Shown: piece by piece, positions 11,594 through 21,354 of the stretch
How positions within the stretch are numbered: the first letter of the stretch is position 1
How the letters are laid out: the number at the start of each line of letters is the position of its first letter
Assembly: GCA_011317545.1 (NCBI GenBank)
Contig: WUJK01000013.1
Location: 620,001 to 684,000, forward strand
DNA length: 64,000 bases
Direction of reading: 5' to 3'
DNA from: Coniella vitis
Lineage: Eukaryota > Ascomycota > Sordariomycetes > Diaporthales > Schizoparmaceae
The notes under the pieces: generated by a model
What the model saw: the letters and a program-made list of their open reading frames with translations, nothing else
What the model was told of the DNA's origin: nothing
Databases searched by the model: none
Position numbers and translations under genes: made by a program

Positions 11594-14053
11594 CAGAACA
11601 AACACAACAGTCCTTCAACGACTTCTTCAAGACCTACTTCGACGAGACGATCCGTTAAAGGTGGACAGATTCGACTTCCAACGAATCATTCTGAATTGGA
11701 ACAATTTGGTGAAGCAATACACAACCTAGGAAGTCTAGGAGACGAGTTTTCATATCCGGAATACCGTAGTAGCCTCCTAGAAGAATACACCGAAGCAGAG
11801 ATTCAAGCACTGGAGGCGGCATCCAGCTTTCGTGAGGATGTGTCTTCCCTCCACGGACACTTGACGAATTCTATCCGCTGCCAAGAAAACCCATGGACGC
11901 AGCTCAAGCTGGATATGTCTGGCTTGGGCTCTCAACGGCTTCAAATGTTGCTCAGTTCATGCCAGGAAGGGGGACAAGAAGGAGTCTGGGCGTCATTCGT
12001 ACGGTAAGACGGTTGCTCTTCTCATTCGTGTCGCTGGTGCCTGTCATGAGTTCTCGTCTTCTCCTTTTGCCTCGCCGGATATTATCCTTACTGGCTCAGC
12101 TGATATTGACTATGGCTGTAGGTCAAACACATCAAGTTCCTCAGAGCGCGGCTTCCTCTGCCCTACGTGTGCATCCGGCTGCGAAACTCAATCTAATGTT
12201 TCGACGGGCTTCCATTTCCGATTCGACAGAAATCGCATATTTGAGCACCACGGAGTCCAGGCTCTACCTCATGCGTTGGAATCATGCACTTCGACGCCTA
12301 TATCTAATTTAAGCTCCCGGGATCGAAAAGTGGTTTGTGTGAACTTAGCACTATGCCTATTCCATCTCGCTGGCAGTCCGTGGTTACGAGAGGAGTTAGA
12401 CAGAGACACCATATCCATATGGAGTCATTGTCAGGATGACATGCTCCAGTATCGGCCTCATATTCTCTGCAAACTCAGATTGGGCTCAGATCTGGTGCCA
12501 AATCTATCGGATCTTGTTGCAAGCCTTGGTGTCCTCATCTTGGAACTCACAGCCAACAAGGTTGCTGGCTGGGTGCAGGATGATGCCGACTACCTACTGG
12601 GTGGACGCAAATCAAACATCCAGCGCCTGGCACGTGTCCTGGATGATAAGGACTGGAAAGGCGACATAGAACTTACATATCGCCGTATCGGAGATGCGTG
12701 CTTAGCATTCACAAGCATGGTAGAGGACTTTGAGCACCCGGGTATTGCATCAGGGACAGCGCCACTGGCAGTCCTATACAAGTGCATTTTATACCCTTTG
12801 TTCGAGTGCCTGATACATACTTTTGGAGATACAACGCGCGAGATGTTTCTCGGTCTGCGAGCTCTCAAAGCCAGTACGCAACGGCAATCACCTGCACAAG
12901 GTTTGGTGATGTTTGATGATTTCGACTTCAAAGGCCGGGCTTCTGGGTACGTTATCTTGCAACACGTTACGTGTCACACTCCATCTATCTTACTTTGGGA
13001 ATTGTGGTTTTGACTCACAAATGATGCAGCCTCCCTCAGTCGGCAAACAAGTATCTTAAAGATCTGAAGGCGATCGCCGGTTCAATAAGTTCTTCTGGGA
13101 AAAGCAAGATTCGAATCGCCATTCTAGACACTGGAGTCGATCCCACAGATGAAAAGATCAAGTATGCTCTTCTGCGGCATCGCATTGTGGATCGTAGGAG
13201 CTGGGTTGGAGGCGAAAAAGACTGCGATGATTCTTGTGGGCATGGCACGCACGTTGCACGTATCCTCCTAGACGTTGCTCCACATGCGGAACTGTTTATT
13301 GCGAAAATATCGAACACTTTGGAAATCAAATATCAGGATATGTTGGCCATTGCGAAGGTGAGAATAATTGCTAATTGGCATTCCGTACAGGAACTCTGCG
13401 TATTGAATACTTACGAACTTGCACAGGCCATCGATTGGGCGAGTGATGAATGTAACGCCGACATCATCTCAATGTCCTTTGGGTTTTACGGTGAGCACGA
13501 TGAGATTGAGAAGGCAATCAAGGATGCTGCGAAGAAGGACAAGATTCTCATCGCGGCGGCATCGAACGAGGGCGGTAACAAGGGTCGCTCGGCGCCCGCA
13601 AGCCTAGACAATGTGCTTTGCATTCACGCTTGTGATGGCAAAGGCAATGACGCAGGGATAAGTCCAAGTCCAATACAGGGCGATCATAATTTTACGGTAC
13701 TTGGTGTAGGAATCAAGTCTATTTGGAAGAAGGCTGAGGTCTTCAAGTCTGGGACGTCTTTCGCAACGCCGATTGCTGCAGGCATCGTAGCCAACATCCT
13801 CGAGTTTGCGAACAGTCCAGGCAGTACTTTCAGCGCCAAACAAAGAAATCGACTACGCGAATTCGGTGCTATGCGAAATGTTCTTAAGCGCCTTGCCGTG
13901 ATTAGAAATCAGGGCACTCTTGATGATAACAAACGAGACGGCTATGACTTTGTTAATCTGACAAGCCTGTTCTGGGATACCATGGTTGGAAACCAATCGA
14001 AAGGATATCACGGAGAGGTTGCTAGAATCATCAAGGAGGTTATGGGTCAATAA
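11594..14053 (+). CDS. DUF7580 plus subtilisin-like (S8) protease, frameshifted
   Basis: The N-terminal half (to 12946) matches the fungal DUF7580 pattern (LALCLFHLAGSPWLREEL, then LVASLGVLILEL). The C-terminal half is a subtilase with all catalytic signatures: Asp in IAILDTGVD (codon near 13126), His in CGHGTHVA (13241), the oxyanion Asn in AAASNEGGN and Ser in SGTSFATPIAAG (13757). Introns are 12947-13029 and 13358-13426, the latter with a GCTAAT branch, and both are frame-consistent. The GGGGG run at 11969-11973 shifts the frame. Similarity continues in the next frame beyond it, so either this is a one-base error or the gene is broken. No ATG is found in the opening frame, so the start is unresolved. 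DUF7580/S8 fusions such as HET-Q2-like proteins process gasdermins in fungal allorecognition, which fits the next gene. Confidence 0.75.
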
Positions 14054-14384
14054 TATTCTGAAAATAAACTCTTTGGGAGCATGACTACGACCATATCGCC
14101 TTGATATATCTAACTCACAGCGCCTTCATAACAACCAAGTATGTTCAAAATTTCCAGCGATAGATATGCACTATGTCCTAATGCTATGCAAATGCTCGCG
14201 TAAACAGTCGGAGGTCGGAATGACAATTAGCCGTTTTCCCCGCTCTATACGACTGAGCTGCTCTCATGAAGCTGCTCTCATAAGAACCCAGATGGACCTG
14301 CTATCAACATTTGAACATCACCAAACTTTCGAGTTCGACAACTTCGAAAATCCCTCCCAGAACAAGAATCAATAAGACGCCACA
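14054..14384. other. short intergenic spacer
   Basis: These 331 bases lie between the subtilase stop and the gasdermin-like start, both on the plus strand. They would hold the terminator of the first gene and the promoter of the second. No conserved feature is recognisable. Confidence 0.4.
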
Positions 14385-15269
14385 ATGAGGAACACAGAAT
14401 CAGTTCCCAAATACCATCAAGCCCCCAACTTCTCGATCGTTCCTCCCGACTCGGGCGGGTACCTTCACCTAGGCTCAATCATTACATCAATCTCAAACGC
14501 AGATGATGAGCCTGTGAATGTAGATTGCCGTCTGGACATTCCCGAGTCAAAGATTCAACGTCACCATCAGAGCGGATTCACAGCAAAGTCCTCGCACATA
14601 TTGAACAACGAGTACGGGATCCTGGCGAGGGTGGCCATGCAGGGCGTAGGTGGAGAGCTGAGTTGGGCTTCGGAAAGAAGTGGCGATGACATCTACCATT
14701 TTCGCTCGTTTGATACAGTGTACTTCACCCCCAAGAAGGAGTATCTTGATAAAAGCATGAACGAAGAGGATGTGAGGGACTATATTGAGTCCCACGGTTA
14801 CGCGGCGGTATATATGATCACCGGATTGAAGATTGCCCGGGGACCATCGGTCAAAATGTCAAACGGAAGGAAAACAACGTTTAACGGTGAACTTGGAGTT
14901 CAGCAACCTGGAGGACTGCCCGTAGAGCTTGGGCCAAAGTTGAATGTTTCCAAAGAGGCACGCATGGAGATGGGTTTCGAGGATTCTGACGACTTTATTT
15001 TTGGCATACGTGTTCGGAAACTGGCCTTCAAGAAGCACTGGCTTACAAGAATTGTTCAAGACGGGGTAGTTGATATGGAATATAATGCGCGCGCGACCAT
15101 GTACAGTGATGAGGGGAAGGAACTTCAACAGGAAGATGTTCTGGATTTGGGTGACGAGTACGAATTGGAAGAGCAGACACAAGTGGAGGTCCAAGTGAAG
15201 GAAAGCGACGGCGAAGGTACGGGAGAGGTATGGGTTTTGACTTCAAGGGTTAATTCAAGCCTTGAGTAA
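14385..15269 (+). CDS. gasdermin-like (HET-Q1/RCD-1-type) protein, putative
   Basis: This is an intronless 294-aa frame starting at an ATG. Visible blocks are VPPDSGGYLHLGSIITSI (19-36), a GFTAKSSHILNNEYGI segment (64-79), FDTVYFTPKKEYL (109-121), VYMITGLKIARG (142-153) and DDFIFGIRVRKL. The C-terminal 50 residues are acidic. There is no signal peptide and no long hydrophobic helix, so any membrane insertion would be through amphipathic strands. Length and block order fit my recollection of fungal gasdermin-like cell-death proteins, which are about 250-290 aa and usually encoded beside an S8 or caspase-like protease that removes a short C-terminal tail. The adjacent subtilase supports this. 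I cannot run a profile search, so the family call is inference; the alternative is an uncharacterised fungal protein family. Confidence 0.55.
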   Translation: MRNTESVPKYHQAPNFSIVPPDSGGYLHLGSIITSISNADDEPVNVDCRLDIPESKIQRHHQSGFTAKSSHILNNEYGILARVAMQGVGGELSWASERSGDDIYHFRSFDTVYFTPKKEYLDKSMNEEDVRDYIESHGYAAVYMITGLKIARGPSVKMSNGRKTTFNGELGVQQPGGLPVELGPKLNVSKEARMEMGFEDSDDFIFGIRVRKLAFKKHWLTRIVQDGVVDMEYNARATMYSDEGKELQQEDVLDLGDEYELEEQTQVEVQVKESDGEGTGEVWVLTSRVNSSLE

Positions 15270-16723
15270 ACGGATGTGGTTCATTCCAGATGGTTCTATG
15301 TCACATATGGTTAGTAATTGTTGGAAGCAAGGCTGACGCTTAGCAAGAAGCAAGAGAAGGGCAGTGGGACAGGAACAAAGCAAGGAAGTGATAGTTCGTC
15401 AGTATTTATTTTCATCTCTTCTGGGAATCCAACCTTTCACGTCTCGACCCCTCCCCAGCATTATATTAAGCACGATAGCAAATAGAATGTGTTGGACAAT
15501 TGACCGTGAAGACACTTGCTAGATATGAGTCTGTGATAATCTATAACTCTTTATAGACTTATAGGCTATTTAGCCTTTCAAGACTCTTGACTCATCCTAA
15601 ATAGTACTGCTCTAAAGAACATATTTATAAAGCCAGATCGGGTGCCAAACCAGCGAAAATGGACGGTGACAAGGCGAAGATGACTGCAGGCACCTAAATT
15701 GGACCTCTGCACCTGTTAGATATCTTCTAATTAGAAGAAACTGACGGAATTTGGGCGCTTTGATACACATAATGAAGGTGCTGGAGAAAACCTAGGCTCC
15801 GTGGAGTATAGTGAGCAAATAAATAAACTCAAAAAGAACATTCACCCTCAGAATCGCCCGCAGCACACTGCTACGAAAAGCATCTTAGGGGCTTAAACCA
15901 AAGAGAAAAGAAGCATTTTACTTCAACATACTATTCTTAGGATCCTGTTGCAGAAGATGTATCAGTGTGCTGGGTGTGCTATAGCCCACAGACCATCCAC
16001 ACCAAGCCTTCCAACAATACAAGTCTTGATACTACCGTAACCAATCATTGAGAGTCTCCATCTAAATCATTAGCACAGATTGAAACAAAAAGGCAAGACT
16101 TTGTTCACAAATACGCGTTGCTACCAACACCTCCGGCTCAACTAATAACCGGAGCAAATAGTCAGAATTACAATCTGGTTGAGTCAAATGCGAGTTAAGA
16201 AGGAAGAAGTCCAACTATCGAGGGCTACATAGTAGTAGGGCCGAGGCGGCCCTGACAACGGTTAATCAGAATAGCTCCACCCCACAGCCGCTGCTATACT
16301 GACCTACCAGTTCCAGCCACGCTACGCAAAGGAAACCAATCCCACAACGACAAGCAACCAAGATATCAAGGCTCCCATATGCTGTGGACCAAATAAAAAG
16401 TAATTTGAACATACTTCTCGACCAGCAGGACGCAAAAAAGCTCGACGCGGGCCTGATTCACCCGCCTGTGGGTGTTCGCGTCCTTGTCATAAGGATTAAA
16501 AGTGGGGCACCATGTCTTGGTCGAATCTTATGTCATCCTAGCATTGACCCATCGCGTGCTATCAGAACAAGCTATTCGGCCACAAATACAAGATGTGTGG
16601 TTGTAACCCTACCCTATGGTATAGCGATCCCGAACTCGTAAAAGATCGAATTGAGTGATATATAACGTGATATCCTGCAATATGTGATTACAGAAAAGAG
16701 TAAAAAGAAAAAGATTACCGTCG
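15270..16723. other. intergenic region
   Basis: About 1.45 kb with only short, unsupported frames on either strand. An AT-rich patch lies near 15530-15630. A frame at 16384-16641 begins with GTG and resembles no family. I see no gene here. Confidence 0.4.
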
Positions 16724-16805
16724 CGACGCGATCAGGATTCGAACCTGAGCCTCCGAGGAGAATAGATTTCTAGTCTATCGCATTAGACCACTCTGCCACC
16801 GCGCC
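16724..16805 (-). tRNA. tRNA-Ser (AGA)
   Basis: An 82-nt tRNA can be folded by eye on the minus strand. The acceptor arms are GGCGCGG and TCGCGTC (two G-U pairs) with discriminator G. The anticodon stem ATAGA/TCTAT encloses the loop CTAGAAA, giving anticodon AGA, read as IGA for UCU/UCC/UCA. A long variable arm typical of serine tRNAs follows, then the T-arm TCAGG-TTCGAAT-CCTGA. There is no intron. Confidence 0.95.
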
Positions 16806-17675
16806 TTGTTGAAAGAACATGATGAACAAACTCTTATATAGCGTATTGACTCCCTGATGTGCTATAGTGTTCTAGTCTTCTAGCCCTTCACTATAGATTG
16901 CATCTATCTGAGCCGACAGTGGTATGTTGCATGCCAGATAATGCTTGGGAACACGCATACAAGCAACTCACAATTCGTTGCCACGGCGTTGTGGCCCACG
17001 GCCTAACACGCAGACAATCCGATGATACCCATAAATCAATCCTTCCCGTGAGCATTTAGCCACATGAGCCGCCCGCCCTCGCCTTCCACTGGCCCCGAAA
17101 CATCAAAGGTGCACAAGACCTAACATGTATATGTACGCACTCTGGCACTACATATTAATACCATGTGCAAGCCCGACTGACCCAATGTCCCGAGCCACGT
17201 GCAGCAACCTTTTACTTACATATGATTGATGTTGCCGCAGCTAGTACTAGTGAAACGAACCGAGCGGCTGACCAAACAGAGCTCACAAAGCGCACGTTTT
17301 GGACCAGTCTCGCCCGCATTCGCTAAGCTAAGTCGTCTTTTCCCCCGCCACCAGTCTCGCCATCTGCGCTGGCACTGCCGCAATGGGATTCAGAGGATGC
17401 AGCTAAGGAGGGGCTCGTCTGTTGAAAGGATTCGAGCACCAGTGTGTTTTGTGCCTACAAAATATGCAAAGCAGTTTTTGTTTCTTTCGAGCCGACAGAT
17501 GGTCTGATCTGATCTGATCGACTTGGCGATTTCCAGTTCATCCTTTTTTGCCCGTTGGTTATTGTACCGCAACGCTGTTTGGATTATTTCTGGTTGCGAG
17601 AAAGCCTCAGCCGCGGCATCTTTGTCGTTGATCACGTCGAGAGCTCAGCCCAACCTCACGTCCGACATTCTCGCA
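16806..17675. other. intergenic/5' region of the PI-PLC-like gene
   Basis: About 0.87 kb with no recognisable coding sequence. The last 450 bases contain frames starting at alternative codons that show no homology and are probably promoter and 5' leader of the downstream gene. Confidence 0.4.
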
Positions 17676-19282
17676 ATGGTAAGTACTGAGCGACGACAGA
17701 CCAGCGCAACATCATGCTTCTTTCAATACTAGATTTATATATGTCCTTCGACTAACTTGTATTTTGGAAAAGCTTCCGGGTCAGGCTTTGGGCGTCTGGG
17801 CCGCGCTACACCAAGGCACGTTTCCTCCTCGCATCTCTTCTTCTCATCCAGATATCGAGCCACTGTATTCTCTCTCTTCTCGACCTGATCAGTAACACTA
17901 ATTCAAAAGCAGGTGTTTTGGATACCACCACCGCCACAAAAAGCCCCCCGCCAGCCTCGTTCCCAGACCATCATCATGACTTCCAAATCTCACTTCCCCA
18001 ATACCACGCAGTGCCACCGCCACCGCCAGCATCATCATCCTCATCCTCTGCGCCCTCTACTTCCCCAGTCTACAACAAGAACAACCTCACCTGGACCCCA
18101 AACACCCTCCGCATGAACCAAATCCAAGTCATCGGCACCCACAACAGCTACCACCGCGAACCTTTCGTCCCTGCCGAACGCGCCTGGCACGGACGTCTTC
18201 TCGGAAACCCCGAAAACTATTTGTACTCACACGCCTCTCTGCCCTATCAAGCAGAGTACCAAAGTGTGCGTAGTTTCGAGCTCGACATCTGGGCGGACCC
18301 CCCACGCGGTAAAAAGGGCAAAAGCGGTGGTGGTGTTGGCGGCAACTATGCTCACCCTTTGGTCCGCCGTCTCGCAAACGAACCCTACCCGCCTTCTGAA
18401 ATTATGCACCAACCCGGTGCCAAAGTGCTCCATGTCGCGGATAAAGACGTCGGCACAAGCTGCTATTCACTGACAACCTGTCTGCACGATCTGCGCGCCT
18501 GGTCGCGCGCACACCCAGCCCATGTACCCATTTCAATCATGCTGGAATTCAAAACGATCAGTGTCAAGTGGTGGGATCGGTTGTTGTTCCCGTACACGGC
18601 CGAGTCCATTTCGTGGAACGATCCGACGCTTCTGGATGCACTCGACGATGAGATTCGTGCCGTGTTCCCGCCTGAGGAGCTGATTGTCCCAGACGATCTG
18701 CGCCGCAATGACGGAGACGAAAGTTTAACGCTCGAGCAATCCGTCCTCGCCCACGGCTGGCCCGACCTGTCCTCGGCCCGCGGCCGCTTCTTCTTCATCA
18801 TGGACGACGGTCTGCAGACCCTCGGCCTCGTCCGCAACACCTCCATCATTGGTCGACCGAATCTCGAAGGCCGCGTCGTCTTCACACAGTCTGCCCCCGG
18901 TCAGCCCGACTGCGCCTTCCAGAAACTCAACAATCCGCTGCCCAAGGACTTCAACGGCGGCAAAAGAGGAGGAGGGAAGGGAAGCTTTGAGGAGATTCGC
19001 GAGGCCGTGAGGAAGGGGTACTGGGTGCGCACACGCGCGGATATACCCATCGAGACAGTGCTGGGAAAGGGAGCGGCAGGGGACAATATCACAGCAATGC
19101 GAGATGAGGCCTTGAGCAGTGGCGCGCAGGTTGTCTCGACGGATTGGCCTGCGGTTGGGCAGAGTGCGCGGTATGGGGTGGATTATGCGGTCATATTGGA
19201 GGGTGGCAGGACTGCAAAGTGTAATCCGGTGAATGCGCCCGAGTCATGTGGTCAAGTTGATGAGTTCACGAGATCATCGTAA
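17676..19282 (+). CDS. PI-PLC-C1-like phosphodiesterase
   Basis: A member of the calcium-dependent phosphoinositide phospholipase C family (PI-PLC-C1 type, TIM-barrel phosphodiesterase fold). Evidence: IQVIGTHNSYH (about residue 91) and SVRSFELDIW hold the expected catalytic/metal residues, followed by HVADKDVG and ISIMLEFKT. The C-terminus GAQVVSTDWPA is also typical. The model has an ATG at 17676 followed directly by an intron (17679-17772), a 43-nt exon (17773-17815), an intron with a GC donor (17816-17912) and the main exon to 19282, giving 471 aa in frame. The ATG-only first exon and GC-AG intron are uncertain, and a longer upstream start is possible. No signal peptide is visible in this model. 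The N-terminus after the start is Pro/His/Ser-rich. Confidence 0.8.
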
Positions 19283-20253
19283 TAGGTCTGATGAGTTGTT
19301 ACGTCTTGCAAATCATGGTTGGTTGGACAGGTGATTTATTCAGAGTGTCGGAGAAGATATTGAGTGGCTGGAACCACTCTATGGCGGAGTCTTGAATGTG
19401 CAACCAAGGGCACTCATTAGCAATATCATGCTACTAACAGGACCCCAATTGGACCCATTACATTGGTTCGCCTTGAGGAAATACAATATTTGACTGGTCC
19501 CACAGTTTCGGATGCGTACTGTGAGTTGACCGCCAACAACAGACGGAACGTCACTTTCTTGTACCCGATACCGTCGCTTGTCAACGTGGTAGCAAGGCAC
19601 TGGCCGGCATGTTCACTGAGCAAAGCAACAGGTAGAAACCAGAATTCAAATCAAGAAACTTGGATCAATACGTGCCAGAAAGCTCAGCTTAGATCGCAGT
19701 AGCCTAAACATGTTTCATGTGCTTGCGAGCCATTTTATAGGCCTCTTTCCTTCTCTCTCTCATATTCCCTATACCGTACTTGTGCGGCAAAGAAAGGGGG
19801 GGAAAAATGTGAAACTTCGGTAGCATAGCGTCTCACTTGCTTTTGTCACACTTATTCCAAGCCTCCAGAAAAGCACACCACCATTCCGTCTAACAAAAAA
19901 AGAAGACAAGCACACAAAAGGCGTGCGGTTGGCGCATCTGTCGGCCCAACCAGAGAACGTATCAACACACAAAGAAAAGAAACAAAGAAGAAGTAACACA
20001 ACACACATCAATGCAGTTTGGCGTGCAGTAGCTCGCCTCAACCCTGCAGCCTTGCTTGTTTGGGTGACACCACACCAACGCCGTGCAATGCAAGTAATTA
20101 AGAACGAGTATCGAGTGGTGAATGGGTGGCCCAGGGTACCGGCACGGGCCGATTCTCACCAGCAAAAAAAAAGTATAAATGTGCTCCTGAGCGTCTCTAA
20201 CGTCATGTCGCCCTCGAACGTACCGTTCCATACGCTGCTTTGTGCGAAAGCTT
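19283..20253. other. intergenic region between convergent genes
   Basis: About 0.97 kb lying 3' of both neighbours. It contains A- and G-rich patches (near 19795 and 20165) and no frame with a recognisable domain. It probably holds the 3' UTRs. Confidence 0.4.
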
Positions 20254-21354
20254 TCAACCCTCCTTCAAGACCTCAAAGATGCCACTGACGCTCGGGGTCT
20301 CTCTTTCGACGTGTCCAAAGATGAAGCGGCTTTTTGGAATGAGCGGCTCCTTGAGCATGTCCTCCAAGGAATTGGACAACTTGTCTACGGGCTGAGGTTT
20401 GCTGGGCCCTGCAGGTAGAGGCGTGACAAGCTCACCAGTAAGGTACGCAGACAGCTTCATGGCCAGGTCGTCTGGCTCTGGCACATTGAGTGGAGACAGG
20501 AAGGTAGGTCTGCTGATACGTCTAAAGGCGCGTGGCTTGAATACAGACGTGGCAGCGTTGCCAGTTGAGGTGTTGGGGCGGGGCAAGTCGTGGAAAGAGC
20601 CCAGAGGTTCATGCTGAAGAGCCGCCAGGGGCATTGTGTTTATCCTGCTAAAATCGTGCTGAGTTGCACGCGGCGTGGTATCGGGTTGTCGTGGACTCTG
20701 CTCCACTTCCAAACTCTTGCTAGGAATCTCTTCCAGGGTCGGTTCCGCCGGGCCGTCAAGGCCAAAATGGAACGAATTGAAATCCGAGAGCGCTGGGCGC
20801 GAAGAGTGGCCATCGATATCGTCATCGTCGGCCTCGGAGCTTCGTGGCGGGCTAACAGGACTATCGAGCACGGCGCCGTGGGTCTCGATGGGTGGCATCT
20901 CGGTCCTGAGGAGCGGCGCGGTGACACTTCTTCTGGGGGTGTAGTGGTCCAGCGTGCTCTGTGGCGGGCTCAGGGGCGGGCTGTGTGGTGGGCTGGCCGT
21001 CAAGGGCGGGCTAATTGGCTCCGTCTGGGTCCGCTTCATGTTGGCATAGGGCGTCGAGACGATGCGCATGCTCTGGCGCCATTGCGAGCCGCTCACTGGG
21101 TTAGGCTTCTGGCGCGGCCAGTCGACAGGCTCATGGGGCTGGTTAAGAAAAGAGGGCGTTGGCCGCAGCGTATGGGGCGCGAGCTTGCGACGGTGTTCTT
21201 CAAAATACTCGACGCCCTTGGAGACCTCGATGTGCTCGCCAGAGCTATTGATCTCTTGCAGGAGGTCCTGCAGCTGGTCCTCCTCGATGTTGCCGACGAG
21301 TTCGAAGATGTGGTCGACCGAGGACCGCGATCGTAGCCTGGTAGCTGGAGGCAT
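20254..21354 (-). CDS. Pro/Ser-rich hypothetical protein
   Basis: A 366-aa frame begins at the ATG at 21354 (MPPATRLRSRSS). The frame stays open upstream but without an ATG, so this start is preferred. The first 60 residues contain an amphipathic acidic helix (HIFELVGNIEEDQLQDLLQEI). The centre is low-complexity, rich in SPP/SPPxS motifs that are potential proline-directed phosphorylation sites. The C-terminal 90 residues look more ordered (FLSPLNVPEPDDLAMKLSAY, KSRFIFGHVE). No TM segment or signal peptide is seen. I do not recognise the family; a regulatory or cytoskeletal role is only a guess. The gene is GC-rich like its neighbours. Confidence 0.7.
   Translation of the reverse strand: MPPATRLRSRSSVDHIFELVGNIEEDQLQDLLQEINSSGEHIEVSKGVEYFEEHRRKLAPHTLRPTPSFLNQPHEPVDWPRQKPNPVSGSQWRQSMRIVSTPYANMKRTQTEPISPPLTASPPHSPPLSPPQSTLDHYTPRRSVTAPLLRTEMPPIETHGAVLDSPVSPPRSSEADDDDIDGHSSRPALSDFNSFHFGLDGPAEPTLEEIPSKSLEVEQSPRQPDTTPRATQHDFSRINTMPLAALQHEPLGSFHDLPRPNTSTGNAATSVFKPRAFRRISRPTFLSPLNVPEPDDLAMKLSAYLTGELVTPLPAGPSKPQPVDKLSNSLEDMLKEPLIPKSRFIFGHVERETPSVSGIFEVLKEG

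Noticed and set aside
16384..16641. 85-codon frame near the tRNA
   Set aside because: It starts at GTG, resembles no family and has no flanking coding signal.
20590..21336. 248-codon plus-strand frame
   Set aside because: It is antisense to the Pro/Ser-rich protein and lacks any recognisable feature.
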